DNA of 42,287 bases, taken from Plakobranchus ocellatus (Eukaryota > Mollusca > Gastropoda > Plakobranchidae). The stretch covers positions 1,468,563 to 1,510,849 of the forward strand of contig BLXT01004368.1 of NCBI GenBank assembly GCA_019648995.1, read 5' to 3'. Below the pieces are notes generated by a model. The model had not been told where the DNA came from and ran no database searches. It saw nothing but the letters and a program-made list of their open reading frames with translations. Below, one piece after another: positions 11,212-21,760 of the stretch; within the stretch, counting starts at the first letter, position 1, and the number at the start of each line of letters is the position of its first letter. The position numbers were made by a program, and so were the translations under genes.

Positions 11212-13320
11212 TCATCCTGTGAAAACAGTTGTAGATCCATCTTTCTCAGAGGTATGGTTCAGTGAGAAAGCTGAGGTGGAATGCGTTTCAACAATGGTAT
11301 GTTCCCATGAAGGAAGGTTAGGAAGGTGATAAACTGATCTCAAGCCTGATGAAGTTGAACACACAGGCTGATCAGTGCCATTGGCTGATACTTCCTCCAC
11401 AGGAGCAGCTTTGTTATTATCGACATTTCCGACAGGGGGGATATCTGTCCCAGCCAATGTTTCTACGGAATGCTTAGATCTGAGGTGGCTCTGCAGTGAA
11501 CTCTTGTAGTTAAACCCCTGGTCACAAAAATTGCATTGGAACTTTTTCACATCTGAGTGAGTTCTCATGTGCACATCAAGATTACTCTTCTGCTTGCAGA
11601 GCTTTCCACAAATCTCACACTGGTAAGGCATCAGGCTAGAGTGAACATTATTGAGGTGGTTTGTTAGACAACTTTGACTGAAAAAAGATGCAGGGCACAA
11701 GTGACATTTTAATTTGTCAAGTGTGTGTCTTCGTCTGTGGGCTCTGAGGTCACTTAATTTCTTGTACCTCTTGGGACACATTTCACACATGAAGAGTTCT
11801 GATTCTGGTATTTCATCTATGGGCTTATGTGTTTGCAGGTGTTCTTTCAAGCCTTTAATATATATGCCACAAACTGGACATTGCTTCTTTGTTCGTCTAC
11901 TATGCTCTTTCATGTGTTTAGCCACTTCCTTCTTGGTAGAGTATATAAGGGGACACAATGGACATCGAAGAATTGTATCTTTATGATCAGACTTGTAGTG
12001 AATTAAACGGCTAGCTCGGTTTGGAAAAACCTTTCCGCAAATTCCACATTTAAACTTTTGAACAGACAACTTATGTTCACTAAGTGCGATCCTTGATGGA
12101 AAAAACTGGTTGCAACAGCTACACTTGATGTGTCCTTTAGGCCGATGTGTTGGCAGGTGCTTTGTTAGAAGTTTGTGAGTTGCAAAGGTTTTTGTACAAG
12201 TGCAGCATTTGAAACATTGCTCTCCAGTGTGAATCATTGTGTGCCTTTTCAAATCAGCCATATTTTCAGTTGTGAAATCACAACTCTCACATTTGTAAGA
12301 TGAGAGAGCATCCTTCTGGTTATGGTATCTTTGATGAACCATCAAGTATGCTTTGAATGGAAACGCTGTGTAACATTTTAAACATACATGGTAGTTGAAA
12401 GTTTTTAATTTCCAGTGCTTTTCTAAATCGTTGGTAGTTGGGAAAGAGAAGCCACAATATTTACATGTGTTCAATTGTTTCCCTTTATCATTACTATTAC
12501 TAGAAATAAAGTTGTCAGGCTTTTTTTCATCTGCAGGTAATTCTGTTGTTTCCTGGACCAAAGAAGAACTAAAAGTAAGCGTTGATGTATTTGCTGCTTC
12601 AACGTTCTTGCTTTCTTTTTCAAAAAACATTAATCGATCCAACTGTGTCTTTGTCAGCACCACTGAGGTTCTCCTGCACTTTATCATCATCAATATTTTT
12701 TGTTTTTCTTTCTCTGCAATCCTTTTTAATGCCTCTACATTCTGTGGTTTTGCAGCTACCTCAACACACATTTCTGCCCTATTATCAGTTATCTTAGCCT
12801 TGCTCAGCTTCTCAGAAACTTTTCGTGGCTGAGTGCTCCACTTTATTGAGTTACCAACACCCATAGCATTCTCTTGAGAAAGTTTAGAGAGATTGGCCAT
12901 AACTGGCGTGTCAGTATCATAAGTCTGTTCTGTAGACTCTGCCTCCAAGTCAAACTCTATACTTGTTGGGAGGGTATTACATTCATTCCCTCTATTTGGG
13001 CCTTCACCGGCTGGCTTTATTATTTCAGTTACTTTGTCTGCTAAGCTCAATCTCTTTTCTGAACAAGCCAAGTTTCCAGACTGCACATTTGTGCTGCGAT
13101 TTTCAACTCTAGTCCATAGAGGAATATGCATAGTTTTGGTCATGTCTGGTTCTAAAAGTAGGTTTATCTGTTTCTCATCCTTTGTGGGAAGCCAGATCTC
13201 CACTTTTAGCTTGTGTTTAAAGTCGATATAGATAGGACCATTATCATCCAATGTTAGGTACAGAACACCAGGGGCTTCTATTGTGTATAAAAACTTTTTT
13301 TCACAGCACTGATTATCCAT
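11212..13320 (-). CDS. Z3: 12-finger C2H2 zinc-finger protein, sister of Z2
   Basis: 702 residues. It has the N-terminal module (GVLYLTLDDNGPIYIDF near 17-33), the LLEPDMTKT stretch, TSVVLTKTQLDRLM in the linker, and twelve finger positions from 286 to 617 with the same odd F1, F5 and F8 as Z2. F11 reads CGKLC where the others have CGKRC, and F9 is diverged (CEMCPKRYKKLSDL). The C-terminus is about 40 residues shorter than in Z2. Nucleotides past the Z3 stop still resemble the Z2 tail (ACTGCAGCTTCTGT), so the end was lost by small deletions that shifted frame. The start is MDNQCC; the frame further upstream runs through a splice acceptor. An exact 107-base match to Z2 covers F6-F7, far above neighbouring similarity. 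Confidence 0.91.
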   Translation of the reverse strand: MDNQCCEKKFLYTIEAPGVLYLTLDDNGPIYIDFKHKLKVEIWLPTKDEKQINLLLEPDMTKTMHIPLWTRVENRSTNVQSGNLACSEKRLSLADKVTEIIKPAGEGPNRGNECNTLPTSIEFDLEAESTEQTYDTDTPVMANLSKLSQENAMGVGNSIKWSTQPRKVSEKLSKAKITDNRAEMCVEVAAKPQNVEALKRIAEKEKQKILMMIKCRRTSVVLTKTQLDRLMFFEKESKNVEAANTSTLTFSSSLVQETTELPADEKKPDNFISSNSNDKGKQLNTCKYCGFSFPTTNDLEKHWKLKTFNYHVCLKCYTAFPFKAYLMVHQRYHNQKDALSSYKCESCDFTTENMADLKRHTMIHTGEQCFKCCTCTKTFATHKLLTKHLPTHRPKGHIKCSCCNQFFPSRIALSEHKLSVQKFKCGICGKVFPNRASRLIHYKSDHKDTILRCPLCPLIYSTKKEVAKHMKEHSRRTKKQCPVCGIYIKGLKEHLQTHKPIDEIPESELFMCEMCPKRYKKLSDLRAHRRRHTLDKLKCHLCPASFFSQSCLTNHLNNVHSSLMPYQCEICGKLCKQKSNLDVHMRTHSDVKKFQCNFCDQGFNYKSSLQSHLRSKHSVETLAGTDIPPVGNVDNNKAAPVEEVSANGTDQPVCSTSSGLRSVYHLPNLPSWEHTIVETHSTSAFSLNHTSEKDGSTTVFTG

Positions 13321-13447
13321 GTCTCTTGTCAAATTGCCTTCATGAGTTATCTTTAGAAATAGTGTTTTTGTATGAAAACAATACAAATCCTCCTTAACAC
13401 AAAATATACAAGTCCACAAAGTTAAAAGCCGTATTCTTTCACCAAAT

Positions 13448-13449
13448 CT
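13448..13449 (-). other. 3' splice acceptor upstream of Z3
   Basis: Minus strand TTTTTTTTTCCAG|ATTTGGTGAAAG, the same junction sequence as at Z1 and close to Z2 and Z7. It lies 127 nt before the Z3 ATG. Confidence 0.65.
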
Positions 13450-13759
13450 GGAAAAAAAAAAGGAATAGGACTGCATAAAAGTGCTTTTGTCAACTTAAAA
13501 CAGATTATTTTTTTCCTTTTGACAACATACAATAAAATATTGCTCTAAAAAATAAAAATAACATAAAAAGAGGAATTTAAAACATAAGATCAACATTTAT
13601 ACTGGTTTGATATAGATCTGAAAATATTCATAAATTATGAAAACTCCACAAGTTTCCCCTCATTTAATAAGTTTACAACAAAGATCATTCAGTAAAGTAA
13701 AAAAAATCTGGATTTTAGAAAACGCACCTTCCAGCAAATTCATCTAAATGGCTTCCATT

Positions 13760-14220
13760 GAGTAATACAGTTTAGGCTGGGAGTGTGAAGGAATGATATT
13801 ACTAGTTTAGTCTAATATGGAATTGGATAAGCTGCGTGTAGTCTGACCTCCCTATTCTGACTACAGATACTGCTTGGCTACACATGTTTATGTGGGTGAC
13901 AGGTAGGTAAGCCAGACATTTTTATTGTGTGCGAGAGACAGCCTGAGTGCATGGAACTTGCATCAACCTAAGATCAGGTGTTGTTGTTGAAGGCTGAGGC
14001 AGCCACACTGCTGGAGGACCTGCTTCAAGCCGCGAGGAAGAGTTTGAGCATTGTTTTCTGCAGACATGTCCTTGCACAGAGTTAGCCCTGGCATCACAAT
14101 AGGCAGAAGTAACGTCACTATGTTTGTGGATGGCCAGGTTGGAATGTTTGCGGCATATACCTTTCACTGGAATGGTTGCTCGTGAGTGTGGTTGAGCAGG
14201 TGTTTGAGACTTTAAATAAA
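13760..14220 (-). pseudogene. Decayed 3' half of a Z4-type zinc-finger gene
   Basis: The stretch aligns in order with the 3' part of Z4. On the + strand, GGCTGGGAGTGTG-AGGAA matches the Z4 ending. A minus-strand frame reads GRSDYTQLIQF against Z4 GRPDYSHLIQL. GCATGGAACTTGCATCAACCT matches the QVDAGPM region, and TGTCCTTGCA-AGAGTT matches F12. The F10-F11 region follows (CACTGGAATGGTTGCTCGTGAGTGTG). Part of F12 is missing, no frame stays open throughout, and similarity stops near 14220, so the 5' half is absent. It lies just upstream of the Z3 exon in the reading direction, so the cluster once had more Z4-type copies. Confidence 0.8.
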
Positions 14221-15114
14221 AATCGGCTTGTCGTAGCAAATATGAAGATTTAAGAATCTATTCATCGTGACGATTCATGCATTATCATGCTCATGCACAC
14301 CACCACTGAAGGGTTTTTTTTCCAATTTTGTGAACAGGCCAATCAATATAGCAATACACATAACTGTCTTGCATCTTGTTTATTACAGCTGCTTAAAGAC
14401 TTAAAAGGAAAACAGAACAAAAAAAGTCTTGAAAGAGAGTGGTGGTGACCTAAGCATGAGAACATGAGATGGTTTTGATTTATATATTTCTATCATTATT
14501 TTTGTTATTATTGGAAGCAGGTTTTATGTGACTTTACCGACATTCAAACATTATTCTTGCTGAATTTGGCACTATTTATTCAAGAAAATTAAGGAAGGAG
14601 GCTTGTTTTTGTTGGAATTTAAATGAAAGGGGATGTTTAACATAAGAATGATTTCAAGAGGGTTGATTCACAAATGATCTTCTGCACCATAACAAGAGAT
14701 AAAAAGCTGTGATCAAAGAACAGTGTTGACGAAAGGTATAGATCTTGTACTACTAGTAAATGGAAACACAGTTGAAGTCACCTCTCAATACAAATTGGTC
14801 TACAAATGTTTACACCCTTTGGTTACATGAAAATCTAGAACAAAGGAGCAGGAATATTCAATGTATATTATTACACAAGAGATATCATGCATGTAGGGTA
14901 ATTTATTTCAAGTCTTTTTTTTTTTCATCAAATAGCTCTAAACAGGACAAAAGTTACATAAACCTGTTATATATGACAGAGAAAAAAGATCATTCCAGGG
15001 AAGCAGGACAGTTGCTTCACTCTGCAATTGATTCAGTCGAAGAATAGAGATACCAGTTTGTGTTGTTGACATATGGTTCCTTGGTACTGAAATTGTTATG
15101 CATCATCTAGCAGT
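14221..15114. other. Non-genic DNA
   Basis: AT-rich. A 95-codon + frame at 14760-15047 is of ordinary chance length and has no motif I recognise. Nothing else seen. Confidence 0.45.
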
Positions 15115-15340
15115 GCTATGAAAGTTTGCATGGTACAATAGTAAAGACAACATTTTCTGCTGTGGGATTTGGGTAGGGTAATGCTGTGAAAGTTTGCATG
15201 GTACAATAGTAAAGACAGCATTTCCTGATGTGGGATTTGGGTAGGGTAATGCTGTGAAAGTTTGCATGGTACAATAGAAAAAACAGAATTCTCTGCTGTG
15301 GAATACGAGTCGATTGTGCTGTGAAAGTTTGCAAGACGGC
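15115..15340. repeat. Tandem repeat, unit 68 bp, about 3.3 copies
   Basis: GCTGTGAAAGTTTGCATGGT starts copies at 15115 (as GCTATG), 15183, 15251 and 15318, giving periods of 68, 68 and 67. Copies 1 and 2 are nearly identical, copy 3 is diverged in its second half, and copy 4 breaks off after about 20 bases. Overlapping open frames on the minus strand are a by-product of the repeat. Confidence 0.9.
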
Positions 15341-15930
15341 AGTCTGTACAGGCAATTATGGCTGGGGGGGATGGGTTGCTGAGATATTTTCTCTTCCCCC
15401 CTCAAAGAGTGTCTAAGAATTCTTGTCTTTTTTCTTTTTACCTTGTAATGTATAGAGTTTAGGAAACTTTTTGAAAAAGAACATTATTGTTCATCTTAAC
15501 TATATATTTTTCAGTAAAGTTAAATTTCTAATCTTATTTACTAGATATTTTCCCTATATTTTTTTTTAAAATCAGTTCCTATCGGAGATTTATCCTTATC
15601 ATGTTAAATTTGCATATTATTATGATATCTCTACCTCCTGATCACGATGGAATGTTATACACTTCGGATGACTGCGAGAATATTAAGTAATGAACTTAAA
15701 TTCAAAGGTCTAAATGGTGAAGTCTGTGTAATTAAATAACATAAAAGATATATATTTCAATCTAACTATATATATATAATTTTGATTTACCAAAGATTTT
15801 AAAGATAAGCCCTCACACAACTTTTATTTACTTGGATTGAAAAAAAGTGGACACTACCCTACAGTATCTCTACTAAGTTATGCTAGCTTTCTGCATTTCA
15901 ATGATCAATAACAAGATAAATTGCTCCTTT
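15341..15930. other. Non-genic AT-rich DNA
   Basis: No open frame, RNA gene or mobile element can be supported here. Confidence 0.45.
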
Positions 15931-15936
15931 TAGGTG

Positions 15937-16091
15937 AGCCTCTGATAAATCAACTCCTACATTTTTTTTAAATTATCTGGTTCCATTTGCCATACATATA
16001 TTTCAAAACAGTGGAATCCTCATACCTATCTGAGTCTAATTCAGTAGGTTTAAAAAGATAGTTCAAGGAGGTGATTCATTTATCAGAGGCT
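15937..16091. repeat. Inverted-repeat element, MITE-like
   Basis: AGCCTCTGATAAAT at 15937-15950 returns as ATTTATCAGAGGCT at 16078-16091. The match continues inward with gaps (CAACTCCT against GAATCACCTCCT) and more weakly outward. The whole is about 155 bp with a non-coding middle, as in a small non-autonomous DNA transposon or a large hairpin. I could not find clean target-site duplications, so the family is unknown. Confidence 0.6.
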
Positions 16092-16099
16092 ATCTTAAA

Positions 16100-18360
16100 G
16101 AGTCAAATCTAACAGTGTGGATTGAAAAAAAAAATAAAATAAAACTTTTATAGACCTAAAGGAATATTTCCACCCAACAATGAAGTCAGATGACACATTA
16201 TGACTTGAATTTTTACTGACCGCATTTTGAAAATTAAAATTATAGTAACAAAACAGCTACATACACCACTGAACATTGAAATTTGAATACAGCACAGTTT
16301 GGTTACCTCATGGCAATTTTCCCCAACAGACAAACTACCAATTTTTTCAAACAATTATCATTTTTATTTTCATTTAATTCAAAGACATTTTCATTTTAAA
16401 TCATATATAGTTTACATCAAGGCATAACACAAAATGGACAAACTTTTTATTTATTGAATTTTCAAACAAATAAACATGTTTTACAACATTTTTATGGAGA
16501 AAATTGGCAAAGTACATCTCATGTAATTTTTTTTTTTTAATCTATAAAATAATAATCTTGAAATTCTAAATTTATGATACTTTCTTAATGTTCTGCTAAA
16601 AAAAAAGCTATGAAAACTTGGAGTCAACTGCACAAAAACAAAGAACAATATAGCTATTGATACACTTCAAATTACAAAAGGGAATACATGAAAACGGTTT
16701 ATCTCTCATAAATGTTACAATGAAGTCAAATCACGTGCATTACATATTTTATTAACCTTGATGGATTTTTTTAATGCTATGTATGCTTATTAATATCCAA
16801 ATGCAAAACGAAACATAAAATGAATCAAAAGATAACTATATTTACACTCTCTGAATAGAAATGATAATTCAAACATATTCCCAGAGAGAAAAGTGAAAAG
16901 TCATTTTCAAGTTTTATATTTGAAATAAATGTGTTGATGTTCCCAGATTAAAAATTATTGTTACCAAAATTCAGTTTTCAACTTTTCAATTGTCAAGAAA
17001 GTTAAAAGTTAACGTTTTTGTGATGTTGAGCCTTTTTACAGGGGCCATGAGGCAGGAGACATTACTGATCTGATCATGAGTTCCCTTAACAAGAGTTTTT
17101 GAAAACTTTTAACTTGCACTACCTTCAAAACTTGAAGCCACAAAATGAACCACAAAAGATTTAATTCTTTTTTAAGTAAAGAACGCACACTGCACAGTTA
17201 TGAAACAACACTAACCAGTTTGTTTTTACAACCAAATGTGTCAATTTTTAAGTTTTTAAAGATATGAACAAACAAAATTTTAAAAAATAAAGGTACTGGT
17301 ATCTTCCAAAGAGAAACAGACAGAGAGAGAGAGGAAGATAGCGAGCGAGGGGAGGGACAGACACAGGAACCTCAGGTAAATGCAATGTACTGGGTATCAT
17401 TTACTATCAATACTGTATACATAATGGAATTACAAAAATAGCGAAATCAATATGGGTACATTCACAATATGAATGCAAATATACTTTTACAGTCTGAGAC
17501 ATATTTTAAGTACACTAGCATGAACAAAAAGACCTGATATATTCATGTGTAAAGCTTAATGCAAAAAATATTTGACACAAAAAATAAAGCTGCATTATGA
17601 TGTGTCTTACAACACTTATTTTAGATGAGCAATCTAGACATGATTTTGAAAAGAAACGTTAAAAGTGTCCAGGACTTAATACAGCTATCTACACATAACT
17701 TATTTTAATATCAATTTTTCAAGGTAATAATAACAGTGATAATAATCATAATAATGATAAAAATAATTGGGAGCAAATTAGGTTGGGCCAGTCTTCTCTT
17801 TTACTGAGGTTTAGTTTTTGTGCTTACAGTTGAATTTATAAACTGCAGATCTCGGGACAAATTTTCTAGCCATTCTATCACCTGTGTTCAATAACAGAAG
17901 ATGTATTGAGAGACAGGCCTTGAAAGGTTCTCTTCCTGGGAATGATCAGGCACTAATAAAGTTGTATCGAAGTTTGGGAAATGCATGAAAGTGAATATAA
18001 TGTAGAAATAAAGCTGTTCATGGCTTTAAAAAAAGATTTGAAAAGAAACTGGCATATTGGTACTTTCCTGAAAAAAGACTTGCTTGGATTAATGTGCAGT
18101 CTCATGGTACTGAATTTTTTTTTGTCTTATTTTTTTCATGGCAAAAGCAAATTTTGTGCGCAAGGAAATCAGAATATCCTAGGAAGTTTAAAAATGTACC
18201 TGTAAAGGAACAGCTATTGTAATGATACACCTGAAATAATGAGTCCTAAAATCTTTAAACTTGCTCATGAATTCATGAATTCCTTCAAGTATATCCTACT
18301 GTAGCTTTCCTTATTCACATGAACATGGCAAAGAAACGAAATGTTTTAAGTGCAAAACTC
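16100..18360. other. Non-genic AT-rich DNA with a GA-rich microsatellite
   Basis: No gene. Long T/A-rich tracts dominate. A short GA-rich tract (GACAGAGAGAGAGAGGAAGATAG) lies around 17320-17345. A 74-codon + frame at 17981-18205 has no recognisable motif. Confidence 0.45.
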
Positions 18361-18672
18361 AGGGCCGATTCACTCACGGTGTCGAATTTTCCCTTCAAAC
18401 TGATATTTTAGTTGGGACAGCCGAAGCTCTGCGCTACCTGGCCCGGTGGGCGTGTCAGGCTCATAAATCACTGTCAAGTCTAGCCCGCTGCCTAGACAAA
18501 CGGGGTGAACAGGTGCATGTAGTAACTGATGCGGCAATCGGTAAAAATCGGCAAAAACTGACTTATTTGTACCTTTTAAACCGTATTCCTTCCAATCCTA
18601 TCACTAGTTTTCTTACACCATTGGATTCTTCAACATCTCTTCTTGTCATTGAGCGAAAATTCGACACGATTA
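18361..18672. other. GC- and CpG-richer stretch next to the gap
   Basis: The region around 18370-18560 has many CG dinucleotides in an otherwise CpG-poor, AT-rich setting. It includes a CACGGTG heptamer at about 18375. That heptamer resembles the ends used by RAG/Transib transposons and lies 5' of the RAG1-like relic, but no matching opposite end was found. A 79-codon + frame at 18513-18752 is not recognisable. It could be the 5' part of the transposon relic. Confidence 0.3.
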
Positions 18673-19339
18673 ATATTTACAGTGTACTTGTAATAAGCTT
18701 ATTTAGATACCTGTGTAAATCCACTGTGCGTCTCATTATGGGTCATGAATAGTGATAATTAATTAAGGATTACAAAGTTCTGGCTGTGGGCATACAATTT
18801 TTCTTTCCTTTATACTCTTTTAAAAAGTTTCCTTTTTTCAGTCATATTTATATCNNNNNNNNNNNNNNNNNNNNNNNNNNNNNNNNNNNNNNNNNNNNNN
18901 NNNNNNNNNNNNNNNNNNNNNNNNNNNNNNNNNNNNNNNNNNNNNNNNNNNNNNNNNNNNNNNNNNNNNNNNNNNNNNNNNNNNNNNNNNNNNNNNNNNN
19001 NNNNNNNNNNNNNNNNNNNNNNNNNNNNNNNNNNNNNNNNNNNNNNNNNNNNNNNNNNNNNNNNNNNNNNNNNNNNNNNNNNNNNNNNNNNNNNNNNNNN
19101 NNNNNNNNNNNNNNNNNNNNNNNNNNNNNNNNNNNNNNNNNNNNNNNNNNNNNNNNNATATTTACAGTATACTTGTAATAAGCTTATTTAGATACCTGTG
19201 TAAATCCACTGTGCGTCTCATTATGGGTCATGAATAGTGATAATTAATTAAGGATTACAAAGTTCTGGCTGTGGGCATACAATTTTTCTTTCCTTTATAC
19301 TCTTTTAAAAAGTTTCCTTTTTTCAGTCATATTTATATC
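18673..19339. other. Assembly gap (303 N) flanked by a 182-bp direct duplication
   Basis: N fills 18855-19157. The 182 bases before it (18673-18854) repeat right after it (19158-19339) with a single G/A difference. The copies stop exactly at both gap edges, which is the pattern of two contigs with an unmerged overlap or two haplotypes. It is almost certainly an assembly artefact. Confidence 0.9.
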
Positions 19340-19416
19340 CCGCGCAACCGTTCTCAATTTTATATTAATTTTTTTCCCCGGACACAGGTTTTCAGATTTT
19401 TGTTAAAGTAAAAATT

Positions 19417-19860
19417 ATGGAGCATACAAATACTTTGCACCTTAAATTTACTAACGAAGTATGCCGCACTTGCGGACGATTATTGTCAACCACACGTCAA
19501 AAGAAACATTATTCGAAACCTGTGACATGCACACAGTTTAGCAAGAACAGTCAGTCCCTGCAATCCAGACACTCATCAACAATTACATGACCACATACAA
19601 AAGACTGTACCCTGGCAAAACAATACCTAAACAACAAATATTAGAAGTCATTGCATTATGCACATTTCAGAGTACATGTTTGGACTGAGCTTGCTTAGGG
19701 AGCGAGGGACAGAAATGCGCATCCAATAATAACGTATTTAGAAAAATTAGAGCAAGTGGGATTGTAAATAGAGAACAAAAACTTCGCCTTATTCTACCGA
19801 ATCATTTGTTGAACATATTCTCTCAGTTATGTACAAAGAGTGAAAAGATGTAGAAGGAAT
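19417..19860 (+). mobile_element. Decayed RAG1-like (N-RAG-TP-type) DNA transposon fragment
   Basis: An ATG at 19417 opens a frame with LHLKFTNEVCRTCGRLL, then HYSKPV. This resembles the CxxC segment before the RING of RAG1 (LCRICG...YPVHGPV) and the N-RAG-TP proteins known from molluscs. About 100 bases on, YKRLYPGKTIPKQ, FGLSLLRERGTEM and RASGIVNREQKLRLIL follow in different frames. The second has the G-E-x-G-x-E pattern around the last catalytic acid of RAG1-like transposases. Only the two ends of the protein are present, so the catalytic middle was deleted, and stops and frame changes break the rest. It is a dead fragment. Family naming is from memory of motifs. Confidence 0.5.
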
Positions 19861-20394
19861 GTGATTTATTTTCAATATAATATTTATTTCTCATGATTTT
19901 CTTCCTACGCTGAGATAATTCTAAGTGTGATTCATCTCTACTTCAGCTTATCCCTATTTAAAGAAAAAAAATGCTATTTATTCATAAGTTATATTCTTCA
20001 TTGAGCTTTGCTATCGAATCTCATAATAAATGTCGGTTGATGGATTTGATCTTGGATTACTAGCGAATTTCTGCTGCGCGGGATGTAATTTTTACATAAG
20101 TTTACGCACATTACTTTCAGCTTTCATCTGCACCTTTTCTTTTTCAAATCGTCACGGCAGTTTTTTATCTGTGTCATAACAATTATTTTAAGTAATTAAA
20201 TTTTCATGTCCGAAAAGCGTCATATTAAAATGCACGTAACTAATTTGATTGAACAGCTATCAGTTATTTTTTTTCTCACATGACTGGTTTTGTATATTGA
20301 CGTTCATCTGTTGTTGTTTTCAAATATTGATTTTTAAACATAACTGTCCCAGACAAAATTAAATTTGTGCTATCAATTACACTGAAGCAATTCT
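19861..20394. other. Non-genic AT-rich DNA
   Basis: No gene seen. It may include the outer end of the transposon relic, but no terminal repeat was found. Confidence 0.4.
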
Positions 20395-20530
20395 TCTTGG
20401 CCTCGGCCTGACCTAGGGGCATGACCCCGACCCGATGACCTACTTAGGGTTCACCTCGGCCCCAAGCGGCCTAGGGTGTCTAAAGCTAAAGAATCGCTGA
20501 TGCGACGCCGTGCACTATGCACCGAGCCAT
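20395..20530. other. GC-rich island of unknown nature
   Basis: A block rich in GGCC, CCTCGGCC and CCCCGACCCGATG words stands out sharply from its AT-rich flanks. It has short internal inverted and direct repeats (CCTCGG twice). It contains GGTTCACCTC, loosely like a Pol III B box, but I could not fold a tRNA or find a matching A box. It may be a decayed SINE or part of the nearby transposon relic. Confidence 0.35.
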
Positions 20531-21760
20531 GACACATTTAATATTTTCAAATAAATTGAGGGCTATTTTGCGCTGCCATTAGGCCACAAATCTGTTACAA
20601 TGGTTTACACTGTGTGGTTAATGTGATTCTTATTCAAATACTTGTATTTATCAGAGCCTTTCCCAAACAGACATTCAAGTGAACATCTATATAAAAAAAA
20701 ATACAGGTAAGATGACACTAGCAACTTTAACTGCATTTGTATTGATTAAAAACACTGGATCCAAAGGACAAATTGGGCTAGGAAATTAAAGAGGCATCAT
20801 AAGCGTTGAACGAGAGAGGCCTATGAAATCATGTTGATGTGATGCAACTTGCTGAGATTACATCTCAGTCAACATTAGGCAGTATGGAGATTTGAGAAGC
20901 CCTATGAAGCTAGATAATATTTTTCTGCCGTCACATGGTGCACTAAATTATTCAAAAGAAGGCTGCACTTGTTATTTAAAACCCTTATTTCAAACAGTAT
21001 TTAAACATAGGACACAAACCAAAGGATCTCAGATGAATAAATTCATCAGCATGTTTTTTTTTTTTTTTTTTTTTTTTAAGAAAAGATTTTAACTTTTTGG
21101 AGTTTATCTATACATTGCTGGAAATGTACCTAAATATATTGATTGAGTCAAAGTAGCATCTTGAACATTTTCTTTCACTGCAAACGCCTGAAACATCTTT
21201 CAGTGAGCTTTGCAAATGGAAAACAGGATACAGCTATGTTGATTCTCAGCCAAGATGTGCAACTTTAAGCAACTGCAAATACTTTATACAAGCATTTTAA
21301 ATAAAGAAAGTAACAAAAATAATATTAAGTTTTTCAAAAAGGTTTGATATGTAACATCAGACTCATTCAGACTAATCTCAAGCCATATTTAGCAGCCCCA
21401 CATTAATTGAGTCTTATTCTTAATTGGAGTTCTACATCACTGATGTCAAATCAAAATTTTAAAGGAAAGAAATAATAATATTCCAATGCTCTGTGTTCAG
21501 AATGTTTATGGAATGTTAGAAAGTTGTACAAATAAAGAAATAAGTAATTTTCACCCCTCCTGTTATTTTTCATTTAAGGTCAATCATGCAGAACCGCAAC
21601 TTAACAATTATAGGACTACACAAATATAATAATACATGTGGTACATATAATGCACAAAAATTGTGGTACATATTTATTCATACACTAAATTGACAGTCAA
21701 CATTATTAGTCATACATAAGTTTGAGGAATGATTCTCACAAGTTTTAGCTGATCGAAGTG
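20531..21760. other. Spacer downstream of Z4, possible 3' UTR
   Basis: It holds a 24-base T run (21054-21077), next to a small perfect palindrome GATGAATAAATTCATC. An AATAAA on the minus strand at 21673-21678 lies about 85 bases past the Z4 stop and is a reasonable polyadenylation signal for that gene. No gene seen. Confidence 0.4.

Noticed and set aside
13321-13476. N-terminal extension of Z3 to 13476
   Set aside because: Same reason: it crosses the conserved acceptor at 13448-13449, and the conserved protein begins at MDNQCC.
14760-15047. A 95-codon + frame
   Set aside because: No motif, no homologous copy in the window, no splice context; length is within chance.
15103-15405. Two overlapping minus-strand frames with a repeated CKLSQHY-type peptide
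   Set aside because: Produced by the 68-bp tandem repeat.
18786-19178. Open frame across the N run
   Set aside because: It is mostly translated N; not a gene.
20440-20460. GGTTCACCTC as a tRNA or SINE B box
   Set aside because: No A box at proper spacing and no cloverleaf could be drawn by eye.
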